Part shown: positions 1 to 8,975 of the stretch, piece after piece
Layout: each line of letters opens with the position of its first letter
Numbering within the stretch: the first letter of the stretch is position 1
NCBI GenBank assembly: GCA_021286645.1
Contig: JAJTBZ010000108.1
Coordinates: 1 to 45,691, forward strand
Reading direction: 5' to 3'
Origin: Ignavibacteria bacterium
GTDB taxonomy: Bacteria; Bacteroidota; Ignavibacteria; Ignavibacteriales; Ignavibacteriaceae
DNA: 45,691 nt
Notes under the pieces: generated by a model
Database searches by the model: none
What the model was told of the DNA's origin: nothing
The model's input: the letters and a program-made list of their open reading frames with translations, nothing else
Translations under genes and position numbers: made by a program

Positions 1-825
1 TGAGAAGAATTTACCGGATAGGAGCGCGTGACCAAATTTTAATAAATCGGGTACGGTGGAAAGCACGCCGCCGCCGGGGAATTTTATGGATAAATCGGCC
101 AATGGCGCGTTTTCGAATGCACGTAAGCCGTTTTTATCGTAACCTGCAACCCTGTTTGGTACAATTTTCGCCACTTCATCATAGCATGTTTGTCGCATAT
201 CGGCCCGGTCAAAGATATTTTTTTGCATGTATTGGGTGAAAGGCATGCCGGTAACCGACTCAATTACCGAGGCGAGTAAATTAAAGGAAAGCGATGAATA
301 CAGATATTTTGTACCCGGCTCATACATTAAAGTATCGGCGGCCAGGTAATTCAGTACTTCGGTGCTGTTCCGAAAAGGAGTTTTGCTATCGAATTCGCCA
401 TCTTTATAGGTGCGTAAACCGGAAGTATGTTCGAGAACTTGCCGGATAGTAAATTTCCATCTCTTTCGCGGGTATTGGGGAATATAGGTCCGTACATCCT
501 CATCCAGTTTAATTTTGCCTGCCTCAACCAATTGCATAACAGCTACCGAGGTAATAACTTTGCTAACGGAGGCGACACGGTACACAGAGTTAACCGTTGC
601 CGGAACATTGTTTTCTATATCAGCCAGACCCGTGGCGTCCATCCAAACCGTATTCCCCTGCACGTTCATGCCCGCGGCGATGGAAGGTATATTCTTATAG
701 GTACAATATTTAACGAGATAGTCGTGCAGAAGGCTGTCTTTGCCGTTACCGGCAGCAAAGGTTGAAGAATGCAAAAGCGCGATGATGCACGCGGTAAAAA
801 GCGAACTATGCCAGGAGGAAATCAT
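1..825 (-). CDS. Serine hydrolase, beta-lactamase/S12 family, C-terminus cut by window edge
   Basis: The frame is open from the ATG at 825 down to base 1, giving 275 residues with no stop, so the C-terminus lies outside the window. An N-terminal hydrophobic segment (residues 8-25) looks like a signal peptide ending in AA. The nucleophile motif SxxK is seen as SVSK (S86, K89) in the context YRVASVSKVITSVAVMQL. The second motif is YSS at 176-178 (YLYSSLSFNLLASVIE), the usual Tyr motif of esterase/beta-lactamase class C-like proteins. The third motif (KTG/HxG) would lie beyond the edge. It is probably a periplasmic or surface esterase, D-aminopeptidase or PBP-like enzyme; the substrate cannot be told. 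It lies 85 nt downstream of the SpoIIE phosphatase gene, on the same strand. No Shine-Dalgarno is evident. Confidence 0.88.
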   Translation of the reverse strand, partial: MISSWHSSLFTACIIALLHSSTFAAGNGKDSLLHDYLVKYCTYKNIPSIAAGMNVQGNTVWMDATGLADIENNVPATVNSVYRVASVSKVITSVAVMQLVEAGKIKLDEDVRTYIPQYPRKRWKFTIRQVLEHTSGLRTYKDGEFDSKTPFRNSTEVLNYLAADTLMYEPGTKYLYSSLSFNLLASVIESVTGMPFTQYMQKNIFDRADMRQTCYDEVAKIVPNRVAGYDKNGLRAFENAPLADLSIKFPGGGVLSTVPDLLKFGHALLSGKFFS

Positions 826-830
826 GTAAA

Positions 831-876
831 CCGAAAATCAGTAAGTAAATCAATACACAAAAATACTAATTTTCGG
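831..876 (-). repeat. Inverted repeat in the serine hydrolase leader
   Basis: CCGAAAAT at 831-838 is perfectly complementary to ATTTTCGG at 869-876 (8-bp arms, 30-nt spacer). It flanks the -7 candidate and ends 5 nt before the start codon at 825. It could be an operator or a translation-masking hairpin; function unknown. Confidence 0.4.
858..865 (-). promoter_or_regulatory. Candidate -7 element for the serine hydrolase
   Basis: The minus strand reads TATTTTTG here, a match to the Bacteroidota -7 consensus TAnnTTTG. It lies about 33 nt before the ATG at 825. No TTTG is present at the expected -33 spacing, so this is a half-supported promoter. Confidence 0.35.
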
Positions 877-910
877 CAATATGTGGGATGAAAATACGGT
901 TAAGTTACCT

Positions 911-2335
911 TTAATCGATACGAATATGCACAACGGATAAGTCATCGGCAGGGCGGGCAGTACCGGTGAATTCCGAAATGGCAGTCAGTAATGCATCGAG
1001 CGTTTCGGCAGCTTCCATATCTTTACGGTTAAGCATAAAGCGCGCCAGTTGGTCTTTACCGAATTCGGAGCCGGATTTATTGGCTGCTTCCACAACGCCA
1101 TCAGAATAGATAATAAACTGATCACCCGAAACCAGCGGGATGGTGAATTGCGAATATTGCGAGGAGGCTGCAATACCCAAACCAAGTGACTGTGTACGAT
1201 ATTCTTCAGATGTGCCGGCAGAAATGCGAATTACCGGGTGATGCCCGGCAGTTGCGATATGTACCTGTTGCCCGGCACGGTTTATTTGTACCAGTGCCAT
1301 GGTAATGAAATTGGATTTACCCACTACCTGTTGCATAGTTTTATTCAGCTGCGCGAGTATTACCGGCAAATCATTATAAACGAGCAGCAGCGCTTTAATT
1401 GCTCCCTTCGTAATGGCAGAAAGTATTCCCGCACCCACCCCGTGGCCGGAAGCATCGGCAAGCAGTATAATTGTGCGGTTATCATTTTGTTCTATTACAT
1501 CAACGTAGTCGCCGCCGACATCGGTAGCAGAAACCATCCGGTGATGAATGGTAACCCCGCCCGATTGCACTAAACCCACCGTGTTGAGAGATGATTGAAT
1601 AGAACGGGCGACGGCAATTTCGGCCTGAAGATTCAGCCGCTGCTTCCCTTCGCGGCTTATCGCGGTAATAAACATTATATAGCCGCCAATAATACAAGCC
1701 AGGGAAATGAGACCCATTTGTTCTTTCTGACGCGCGACCAGCCGGTATTCTTCGGTGGAAATAACCTGTGTTTTCGCGTGTTTTTGGAAGTCAAATTCAT
1801 GGGAACCGCCGGTAACAAACTGATCAATTTTACGTGTGTAAGAAATAGTAAGGGCGAATAATACCGTAAAAATGCTTAACAGTACCTTTTTATCGCCAAA
1901 TACAACAACGGTAGCAGAAAAACCACCCGCGGAAATGGTTCCAAGTAATATCCTGAACCACGTAAACCGGTCCAGAGGATCTGCCATTAAGCAGGTAATA
2001 GGCCCGATTGTAGAAAAAATCAGGAAAACCGCCACACCAAGGCGGGCAAGGTCTTTTTTCGGCAGGTCAGACCATACATTAAAGTCGTTGCACCCTTCCC
2101 GTCGGAACCATCTTCTATAGGCATACTGCAAAGAGAAGGCGACACCGAAACAGAGCGTGTAATACAGAAACAGCGATGCATTGGAGAACTGGCCGTAAAA
2201 TGGCCAGAAATTATGCCGGTCGATAAGAGCAAAAACCAGCGCTATGAATGCCAGTATAACAATAAGGTATAAAAAACTGATTGCTATTTTTTCTTTGCTT
2301 ATTCTGTTCCTACTGCCCGGTATCATTATTGCCAT
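911..2335 (-). CDS. Membrane-bound SpoIIE/RsbU-type PP2C serine phosphatase
   Basis: From the ATG at 2335 this gives 474 residues. The N-terminal half has about six hydrophobic helices (for example ISFLYLIVILAFIALVFALI and LISLACIIGGYIMFITAI). A short linker (LQAEIAVARSIQSSL) leads into a C-terminal SpoIIE PP2C domain. Metal-binding and core motifs are visible: DVGGDYVDV, LADASGHGVGAGILSA, TAGHHPVI, YSDGVVEAA and the closing ADDLSVVHI. Such phosphatases usually dephosphorylate anti-anti-sigma STAS proteins in partner-switching pathways. No STAS protein or RsbW kinase is nearby, so the target is unknown. The frame could be extended to 2464, but those residues look like translated leader, whereas the 2335 ATG starts just before the first membrane helix. 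The ATG at 2326 is an alternative. Confidence 0.87.
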   Translation of the reverse strand: MAIMIPGSRNRISKEKIAISFLYLIVILAFIALVFALIDRHNFWPFYGQFSNASLFLYYTLCFGVAFSLQYAYRRWFRREGCNDFNVWSDLPKKDLARLGVAVFLIFSTIGPITCLMADPLDRFTWFRILLGTISAGGFSATVVVFGDKKVLLSIFTVLFALTISYTRKIDQFVTGGSHEFDFQKHAKTQVISTEEYRLVARQKEQMGLISLACIIGGYIMFITAISREGKQRLNLQAEIAVARSIQSSLNTVGLVQSGGVTIHHRMVSATDVGGDYVDVIEQNDNRTIILLADASGHGVGAGILSAITKGAIKALLLVYNDLPVILAQLNKTMQQVVGKSNFITMALVQINRAGQQVHIATAGHHPVIRISAGTSEEYRTQSLGLGIAASSQYSQFTIPLVSGDQFIIYSDGVVEAANKSGSEFGKDQLARFMLNRKDMEAAETLDALLTAISEFTGTARPADDLSVVHIRID

Positions 2336-2576
2336 GTACTTTGTTAAATGAATATATGGCAAAATACGCAAACCCGGCAATACGCACAATGGCAGGCAGA
2401 GAATATTGACATGATATATAAAAACTTCCTTATTTCGCGAAACAAGAGGGTTGATACCCGACACATCCCGGTTACCGCAAACCGGGCCGCATTGGTTACC
2501 GGAGCGAAGTGTTGTATATTATTGCCGGTATCTGCACAATTTATAACAGGGAGTTACTTTTTAAACCGGAGGCATA

Positions 2577-3647
2577 ATGAATATTCGTTCCGTTCGCCGC
2601 TTTCTAATTTTTTGTTTTATTACTCTAACCCTGGCCGGGTGTTCAGTAACTACCGATACACCAACCGATAATACGCCAACACAATTTGAAGGACTTTGGA
2701 CCGGCACTGAGCTTGGTACGCAAACCACCGCGTGGTCAATGGGTTCCTGGGGTAATCTTATAGAGTATTATAATGCAAACAGAAGTATATGGTATAAAGG
2801 TACCGTATCAATGCAGATAAAAGATGTATCGACAATAGATTTTGCGGTAGTTGAATGTTACCTGCCCTCTTCGTATTCCAATAAAACGTCATTGGGTATT
2901 TACGCTATTACCGGCGATACACTCCGGCTGGCACTGGCACAGCCCGGTATTCTTACGCGACCAGTTGAGTTTATTCCTTCGCAAACGGTAAGCGTGTTTA
3001 AATACATCAAAACCGTTTATAAGGATACCGGGTGGAGTTCCTGCGCGGGGCTGCCCTCAATTACATACGGCGGTAAGGTATATCACACGGTAAAAATTGG
3101 GCAGCAATGCTGGCTGCGTGAAAATTTGGATATAGGTACGTTTATCCGGGATACGATGCAGCAATCCGATTCAAACACGGTAATTGAAAAATACTGCTAC
3201 AATAACGATACGGCAAATTGTACAAAATATGGCGGCCTTTATACATGGAATGAGGCAATGCAGGGCCCGCTTCTTGTTCAGGTAAAAGGTATCTGTCCCG
3301 ATGGCTGGCACATTCCGGACTATTATGATATAGATACGTTAAAGCAGTTGGCCGGTTGGGATGCGAATGCTCTCAAAGCCATAGGGCAGGGAACAATGTT
3401 TGGTTCGGGGAGCGATAAAACCGGATTTAATGCCTTGTTGGGTGGTCTACACCAAAAAACATCAAATTCAGGGGTTTTTCTGCAACTTGGCACCGAGGCG
3501 TGGTTCTGGATTTCCGATAATCATCCGATAGACTGGTATTATGCGTTGGCATTGCATCTAAATTATGCGAATAGCGATTTTCTGGTTGCAGACTACACGA
3601 ACAGGACCAGCGCGTTAAGTGTACGCTGCCTGAAAAACCGGCCCTGA
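2577..3647 (+). CDS. Lipoprotein with Fibrobacter-succinogenes-major-paralogous (FISUMP) domain
   Basis: 356 residues. It begins with a basic, hydrophobic signal ending in the lipobox LAGC (C22), so it should be lipid-anchored in the envelope. A strong Shine-Dalgarno (GGAGG) sits 6 nt before the ATG. Residues about 35-150 form a region of unknown fold with a WTG start. From about residue 155 the pattern matches the FISUMP domain: ITYGGKVYHTVKIGQQCWLR, then ENLDIGT, CPDGWHIPDYYDIDTL, KTGFNALLGG, FWISD and a final ALSVRCLKN. The family is common in FCB bacteria as surface proteins; its biochemical role is not established. It stands alone, divergent from the phosphatase gene to its left. Confidence 0.85.
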   Translation: MNIRSVRRFLIFCFITLTLAGCSVTTDTPTDNTPTQFEGLWTGTELGTQTTAWSMGSWGNLIEYYNANRSIWYKGTVSMQIKDVSTIDFAVVECYLPSSYSNKTSLGIYAITGDTLRLALAQPGILTRPVEFIPSQTVSVFKYIKTVYKDTGWSSCAGLPSITYGGKVYHTVKIGQQCWLRENLDIGTFIRDTMQQSDSNTVIEKYCYNNDTANCTKYGGLYTWNEAMQGPLLVQVKGICPDGWHIPDYYDIDTLKQLAGWDANALKAIGQGTMFGSGSDKTGFNALLGGLHQKTSNSGVFLQLGTEAWFWISDNHPIDWYYALALHLNYANSDFLVADYTNRTSALSVRCLKNRP

Positions 3648-3850
3648 CGAACAGCCGGATAGTGTTGTACGGGGGTAAATATTTTGTTCCCGCGCCTGAT
3701 GTTGTATTCGGCAGAATATCCGGGCTCGCGGCAGCGGTACGGATAAAAAAATACCCCTTTTGGGGCGGAACCGATTATTTATTTATCTATCTAATTGTTT
3801 TATATTGAAGTTTGATTAAAAATGCTTGTTGTAATAAGATACGATTGTAA

Positions 3851-4894
3851 TTGAAAGAAGACGATCTTAAAAAACGAAAGAATGAACACCTGGCATTGTG
3901 CGAAACAAACGACGTTGCCTTCAGGAAAAAGAGCAGCGGGTTTGAACACTACGATTTTGACCATTTAGCGATTACCGAAGTAAACCGCGATGCCATTTCC
4001 CTGCAAAAATACTTCTTCTCAACCCTGGTAGAACTTCCCTTTGTAATTTCCTGTATGACAGGCGGAACAACTGAGGCAGATAGTGTTAATTTGCGTCTGG
4101 CAGAGGTGGCAAAAGCGGTAATGATTCCCATGGGTCTGGGTAGTGTGCGGTATGCTTTGGAAGATACCTCGCACGACCGGCTGTTGCAAAGTATCAGGAA
4201 TGCAGCCGGGGGAGCCCCATTGCTGCCTAATATAGGGGGGGCACAGATAATACAGTACCGGAAGGATTTCTCGCCTTTTCAGCGGGTGCTGGATCTTACG
4301 GGCGCAGCGTGTTTTGTTGTTCATCTTAATCCGGTACAGGAAGCGTTACAGAAGAATGGTGATACCGATTTTACCGGGTTACTTCAGGCATTGGAACAGT
4401 TTGTTAGCACAATTCGCGTACCCGTAGTGGTAAAAGAAGTGGGAGCGGGTATTTCGGCCCGGGCAGCCCGCAGGTTATTGGAAGCCGGTGTGGCCGGTAT
4501 TGATGTAGCCGGCGCGGGTGGTACCAGTTGGTCGGGCGTGGAGATTTTACGCAACGAAGATAACCGTGGCTCGGAATTATGGGATTGGGGACTGCCAACA
4601 GCATATTGTTTACGCACTGTGCATGAACTGCATACTCAATTTCAGTTTATGCTTATCGGTTCGGGAGGCGTTCATACGGGACTGGATGCTGCAAAGGCGC
4701 TTGCCCTGGGAGCAGATTTCGCCGCCTCGGCGCGCGTATTCCTCCAGGTGTTAATGAAATCTGGACCGGAGGCTGTTATTGGCCTTATTCACGAATGGGC
4801 GGAAGTATTGCGCACCGTTATGTTTGCAACGGGCTGTACCGGTTATTCAGGGTTTGATAAAAACGTTTTAGTCGTCAGGAAGGATTTATTTTGA
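3851..4894 (+). CDS. fni: Type 2 isopentenyl-diphosphate delta-isomerase (FMN-dependent)
   Basis: 347 residues. It interconverts IPP and DMAPP using reduced FMN. Family signatures are the N-terminal KKRKNEHLALC, SCMTGGTTEAD (FMN/substrate loop), GLGSVR, HLNPVQEALQKNGDTDFTG, VVVKEVGAGIS, IDVAGAGGTSWSGVE and GSGGVHTGLDAAKALALGAD. The start must be the TTG at 3851: a TAA stop lies directly before it in frame, and the next Met (about residue 66) is past conserved sequence. It is the first gene of a tight run and overlaps the polyprenyl synthase by 4 nt, so the pair makes and then elongates allylic diphosphates. Length is normal for the family. Confidence 0.95.
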   Translation: MKEDDLKKRKNEHLALCETNDVAFRKKSSGFEHYDFDHLAITEVNRDAISLQKYFFSTLVELPFVISCMTGGTTEADSVNLRLAEVAKAVMIPMGLGSVRYALEDTSHDRLLQSIRNAAGGAPLLPNIGGAQIIQYRKDFSPFQRVLDLTGAACFVVHLNPVQEALQKNGDTDFTGLLQALEQFVSTIRVPVVVKEVGAGISARAARRLLEAGVAGIDVAGAGGTSWSGVEILRNEDNRGSELWDWGLPTAYCLRTVHELHTQFQFMLIGSGGVHTGLDAAKALALGADFAASARVFLQVLMKSGPEAVIGLIHEWAEVLRTVMFATGCTGYSGFDKNVLVVRKDLF

Positions 4895-5880
4895 AACAGG
4901 AAGATATTTTTAATAAAACATATACTACTCAAAGGGCATTAATCGATAAAAAACTTGCATCATTACTCCATGGTAAAAAGCCGGTTTCTTTATACGAGCC
5001 TTGTACTTATATATTAAGTAACCCGGGTAAACGGTTACGTCCGTTTTTAATACTGATCTCAGCCAAGGCAGCCGGCTCAAGTTATAAAAATGTATATAAC
5101 GCGGCCCTGGCAATAGAAATGCTGCATACATTTACATTAGCGCACGATGATATTATGGATAAAGCCGATAAGCGGCGGGGCCATTTAACGCTGCATAAAA
5201 AGTATGATTTGAATACCGCCATACTTGCCGGCGACAGCCTGCTTTCGGTAGCCTATCAGTATTTGCTGAAAGATACCGGCGATAATGCGAAGGAAGTGAT
5301 CGGCTTGTTCACCCGCAGCCTTATCGAGGTGTGCGAGGGGCAGAGTTTTGATACAGATTTTGAGATACAGGCTTCGGTAACGCTTGATGAATACTTATTA
5401 ATGATTACCAAGAAAACCGCCATTATGCTCGAAACCTGCTGTGCAATTGGTTCTGTACTGGGCGGCGCCCCGGAGAATGTTGTTCAGGGGCTGGCAAAGT
5501 TTGGTAAGAATTTGGGCATAGCATTTCAGATACAGGATGATCTGCTCGATATAATAGGTAATGAAAAAGAATTTGGTAAAACAATTGGTGGCGATCTGGT
5601 TGCCGGTAAAAAAACATTCCTCTTCCTGAAGGCATTGGAAAAAGCACAGGGGCAGGATAAAACAGAACTGTTACGGGTAATTGAAACCAAAGGAATAAAA
5701 AAATCGCAGGTGCCCGCGTATCGCGATTTATACTATCGACTTGGTGTAATAGAAGACGCGCAGAACGCCATAGCGGCATATACAAAAAAAGCTCTCGGCA
5801 GCCTGAAAGTGCTTACCTCCGAAGAGGACAGGGCAATGTTTACCTGGCTGGCAAATAAACTTATTAAAAGGACCCGCTGA
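4891..5880 (+). CDS. Polyprenyl (farnesyl/geranylgeranyl-type) diphosphate synthase
   Basis: 329 residues of the trans-isoprenyl diphosphate synthase family. The first Asp-rich motif is DDIMD (D86-D90), followed by KADKRRG. The second is QDDLLDIIG, followed by KTIGGDLVAGKKT. GKRLRPFL near residue 47 binds IPP. A Phe lies five residues before the first motif (F81), a position where an aromatic residue limits product length in farnesyl-type enzymes, so a C15-C20 product is likely (inference). The start is a TTG overlapping the fni stop by 4 nt, preceded by AGGAAGG, a fair ribosome binding site. The stop overlaps the HPr start by 1 nt. Confidence 0.93.
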   Translation: MKQEDIFNKTYTTQRALIDKKLASLLHGKKPVSLYEPCTYILSNPGKRLRPFLILISAKAAGSSYKNVYNAALAIEMLHTFTLAHDDIMDKADKRRGHLTLHKKYDLNTAILAGDSLLSVAYQYLLKDTGDNAKEVIGLFTRSLIEVCEGQSFDTDFEIQASVTLDEYLLMITKKTAIMLETCCAIGSVLGGAPENVVQGLAKFGKNLGIAFQIQDDLLDIIGNEKEFGKTIGGDLVAGKKTFLFLKALEKAQGQDKTELLRVIETKGIKKSQVPAYRDLYYRLGVIEDAQNAIAAYTKKALGSLKVLTSEEDRAMFTWLANKLIKRTR

Positions 5881-6146
5881 TGATTGAAACAACGGTTGAT
5901 ATTATCAATAAAGCCGGTTTGCATACCAGGCCTTCGGCCACCATTGTAAAATTAGCCGCAAGACACAAGGCCGAATTCTTTATTTCGAAAGACGGGTTGC
6001 GTATTAACGGTAAGAGTATTATAGGTGTTATGACACTTGCAGCCGGGCAGGGCAGCCAGCTGGTTCTGGAATTCGACGGCCCGGATGAGCAGGAAATGGC
6101 CAACGAGATCCTTGATTATTTTAAGAGAGGATTTGACGAACTGTGA
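5880..6146 (+). CDS. ptsH: HPr phosphocarrier protein
   Basis: 88 residues, normal for HPr. The PEP-dependent phosphorylation site is H15 in KAGLHTRPSA. The regulatory serine is present as S46 in INGKSIIGV, so HPr kinase control is possible, although no hprK is in the window. It overlaps the upstream synthase by 1 nt (TGATG) and Enzyme I downstream by 4 nt, so translation is coupled. No sugar-specific EII gene is present in the run; see the Enzyme I entry. Confidence 0.95.
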   Translation: MIETTVDIINKAGLHTRPSATIVKLAARHKAEFFISKDGLRINGKSIIGVMTLAAGQGSQLVLEFDGPDEQEMANEILDYFKRGFDEL

Positions 6147-7918
6147 AACGATTCCGCGAATTATTAAAAAAATCGGATAACTATATCGCCGGCATTCCGG
6201 CAGCACCGGGACTGGTAATCGGCCACGCCCATTTGTTCACGAAAGAGATATTATCGGTAACCGATGCAGCGGCAGATGATGTGGAAGCGGCTGTTGTCAG
6301 TTTTCATGAGGCGGTTGCAAAGGCTAAAAAGGAGCTGAACAAAATTCTGAATTACGCGAAAGCGAAAATGGGTGAGGAGCGATCGGAAATTTTTTCGGCG
6401 CAGCTAATGATTCTTGATGATGAAATACTGCTCGGGAATATAGAACAGCATATCGTTCAGGAAAAGAAACAGCCGGAGTTTATTGTTCATCGCGAGATGA
6501 ATGTTTTTCTTGATATGATGCGTCACTCATCGGATACATACTTCCGCGAGCGGGCTAATGATATAGAAGATATAAAGAACAGAATCATCAGGAACCTCCA
6601 GAAGAAGAGACTGCAATCGCAGGTTACGCCCGGAGTAATTATTGTAAGCGAATCGCTTACGCCGGCAGATACCTTGCTGCTTTCGAAATGGGATATTAAG
6701 GGTTATGTAACAGATAGAGGCGGTCTGACATCGCACGCTGCAATTCTCGCTCGTTCGCTGGATATTCCGGCAGTGGTTGGTACACACAACTGCACGCACC
6801 GAATCAACCAGGATGATCTGCTGATTATCGATGGTTTTCATGGCTACGTGTTCGTAAATCCAACCGAGCCGCAACTCGCGTTTTTCAATGAAAAAATTGA
6901 AAAGATGCGGGAAATAAATCAGGAATTGAAAGAACTGAAAGACAAGCCCTCGCAAACAACCGACGGGCACGAGATAGATATCTTTGCCAACGTGGATGTA
7001 ACCGGTGAGATCGATCTGGTAATAGCGAATAATGCAAAAGGTATCGGGTTATTTCGTACCGAACAGATTATTGAAGAATTTGGCGAGCTGCCCGATGAAG
7101 AATTACAGAAACAAATTTACTATAATCTCTCAACACGTGTGTACCCGCGCAGCGTAACGATTCGCGCTTTTGATATTGGCGGTGATAAGGTGAAGATAAT
7201 TGATTATCCCGAAGCCAACCCGTTCCTGGGTTCACGGGGTATCCGTTTCCTTTTGGATAACCCGCTGATCTTCAAAACACAGATACGTGCTTTGCTCAGG
7301 GCAAATATTCATAATAATATTCATTTTATGATTCCCATGGTTTCTACCGTGGATGAAGTAAAAAAAACCAAGCAGCTTATTAAAGAATGTATTCATGAAT
7401 TACAGGAAAAGAATCAGGAATATAAAAAATTAACCAAACTGGGAATAATGATTGAAGTGCCATCGGCAGCGGTAATGGCGCGGCAATTTGCCCGGGAAGT
7501 TGATTTCTTTAGCATCGGCACTAACGACCTGATTCAATACATAATGGCTGTTGACCGTGGTAACGACGCGGTTTCCGGTCTGTATCAGGAATTTAACCCC
7601 GCGGTGCTGAATACCCTGAAGCATATCATCAACGCTGCAAATGAAGCAGGTATTCAGATAAGCATGTGTGGTGAAATGGCAGCCGATAACCAGGCGCTGC
7701 CAATATTAATTGGTCTGGGCTTAAAATCCATTAGCGCGTCGCCTTCGGCAATTCATTCACTGAAACGCACTATTCGCGCCGTACCCTATGAAAAAGCAGT
7801 AGAACTGGCGCAGAAGGCATTGGAGTTATCTTCTCAGGAAGAAGTGCAGCATTTATTACTGCAATTCTTTGAAGAGCATAATATTCCCCGAACTCGTACA
7901 ATTTTAAAATTCATTTAA
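6143..7918 (+). CDS. ptsI: Phosphoenolpyruvate-protein phosphotransferase (PTS Enzyme I)
   Basis: 591 residues, slightly longer than the roughly 575 usual. Order of parts: N-terminal GIPAAPGLVIGHAH; HPr-binding helices; the phosphohistidine loop GGLTSHAAILARSLDIPAVVG with H198; then the PEP-binding barrel with GIGLFRTEQ, FDIGGDK, IMIEVPSA, DFFSIGTNDLIQY and the active-site Cys in SMCGEMAAD. The start is GTG at 6143, overlapping the HPr stop (GTGA). It transfers phosphate from PEP to HPr. With no EIIA/B/C nearby, the pair may feed a distant EII or act only as a regulatory relay; the sequence here cannot decide. The next gene begins 15 nt downstream. Confidence 0.95.
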   Translation: MKRFRELLKKSDNYIAGIPAAPGLVIGHAHLFTKEILSVTDAAADDVEAAVVSFHEAVAKAKKELNKILNYAKAKMGEERSEIFSAQLMILDDEILLGNIEQHIVQEKKQPEFIVHREMNVFLDMMRHSSDTYFRERANDIEDIKNRIIRNLQKKRLQSQVTPGVIIVSESLTPADTLLLSKWDIKGYVTDRGGLTSHAAILARSLDIPAVVGTHNCTHRINQDDLLIIDGFHGYVFVNPTEPQLAFFNEKIEKMREINQELKELKDKPSQTTDGHEIDIFANVDVTGEIDLVIANNAKGIGLFRTEQIIEEFGELPDEELQKQIYYNLSTRVYPRSVTIRAFDIGGDKVKIIDYPEANPFLGSRGIRFLLDNPLIFKTQIRALLRANIHNNIHFMIPMVSTVDEVKKTKQLIKECIHELQEKNQEYKKLTKLGIMIEVPSAAVMARQFAREVDFFSIGTNDLIQYIMAVDRGNDAVSGLYQEFNPAVLNTLKHIINAANEAGIQISMCGEMAADNQALPILIGLGLKSISASPSAIHSLKRTIRAVPYEKAVELAQKALELSSQEEVQHLLLQFFEEHNIPRTRTILKFI

Positions 7919-7933
7919 TTATTTAGACAGAAT

Positions 7934-8971
7934 ATGACTATAGCAGAATTAACAAAAAAACACGACCCCGATAATTTATTTACCGTATTAACCGATACCT
8001 GGAAACAGGCAGAATATGCATGGGGCCTGCAACCCGATGTAACTTCATTGGCGAACAGAAAATTTACTAATATTATTGTAAGCGGATTAGGCGGCTCGGC
8101 TATCTCGGGCAATCTCGTGCTTAATTTTCTGAAGGATGAACTCCGTTTACCGATGATGGTAAACAGAAATTACCAGTTACCGAAATACGCGGGTGCAGAT
8201 ACCCTGCTCATTGCCTCTTCGTATTCGGGTAATACCGAAGAAACAATTTCTGCCCTTAAGCAGGGCCTTGCCGCGGGCTGCGGTATTGTTTGTCTTTCGA
8301 CCGGAGGAACAGTTAAAGAAATTGCAGCGCAAAACGGACTGCCTTTTGTGCAACTGCAGCCGGGCTTCCAACCACGTTACGCGCTGGGTAACAGCTTCTT
8401 CGCGCTCGTAAAAGTGTTTCAGAGTTTGGGACTGGTAGAAAGCCAGGAGTCAGTTGCAGTAGAAATGATTGCTCTCTGGAAGGCTATGGGCGAGGAATTA
8501 GCGGCTGAAAATAACCGCGCGGTTCAATTTGCCGAAAAATTACTTGGTACGTATCCCGTTATTTTATCGGTGGCCGATGTAAACGAAACATTAGGTATGC
8601 GCCTGAAAGCACAGTTGAACGAGAACTCGAAATTGCACGCTTTTACAACACTGCTGCCCGAACATAATCATAATGAAGTTGTCGCGTGGGAAAGCTATCG
8701 AGGCGAACAGGGTAACCTTTCAACAATTATTATTCAGGATCCCGAATACCATCCGCAGGTACAGCGCCGAATTTCGATTATTACCGAATTAATAAGTAAA
8801 ACAGGCTGCCCGATTTTTACTTTAAGCAGCAGTTATACAACACATAAAATGCGTTTGGCAGAACTGGTTTTCCTTATCGACTGGATTTCGTATTACGCGG
8901 GTATTTTACGCGGGCAGGATCCGGCCGAAATCGATAATATTCACTACCTGAAGAAAAAACTGAGTGAATAG
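7934..8971 (+). CDS. Bifunctional phosphoglucose/phosphomannose isomerase
   Basis: 345 residues, two SIS subdomains. Residues about 35-165 contain IIVSGLGGSAISGNLV and LLIASSYSGNTEETISALK, the sugar-phosphate binding loops. The C-terminal bacterial/archaeal PGI/PMI signature LLPEHNHNEVVAWE carries the catalytic His/Glu region. This small enzyme replaces the classic PGI in some archaea and FCB bacteria and links fructose-6-phosphate to glucose-6-phosphate and mannose-6-phosphate. It lies 15 nt after Enzyme I, which places a sugar-phosphate step next to the PTS relay. Dual activity is inferred from the family. Confidence 0.9.
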   Translation: MTIAELTKKHDPDNLFTVLTDTWKQAEYAWGLQPDVTSLANRKFTNIIVSGLGGSAISGNLVLNFLKDELRLPMMVNRNYQLPKYAGADTLLIASSYSGNTEETISALKQGLAAGCGIVCLSTGGTVKEIAAQNGLPFVQLQPGFQPRYALGNSFFALVKVFQSLGLVESQESVAVEMIALWKAMGEELAAENNRAVQFAEKLLGTYPVILSVADVNETLGMRLKAQLNENSKLHAFTTLLPEHNHNEVVAWESYRGEQGNLSTIIIQDPEYHPQVQRRISIITELISKTGCPIFTLSSSYTTHKMRLAELVFLIDWISYYAGILRGQDPAEIDNIHYLKKKLSE

Positions 8972-8975
8972 CCTT

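Noticed and set aside
2336-2464. N-terminal extension of the SpoIIE phosphatase frame
   Set aside because: The extra 43 codons precede the first membrane helix and look like translated leader; an ATG at 2335 fits better.
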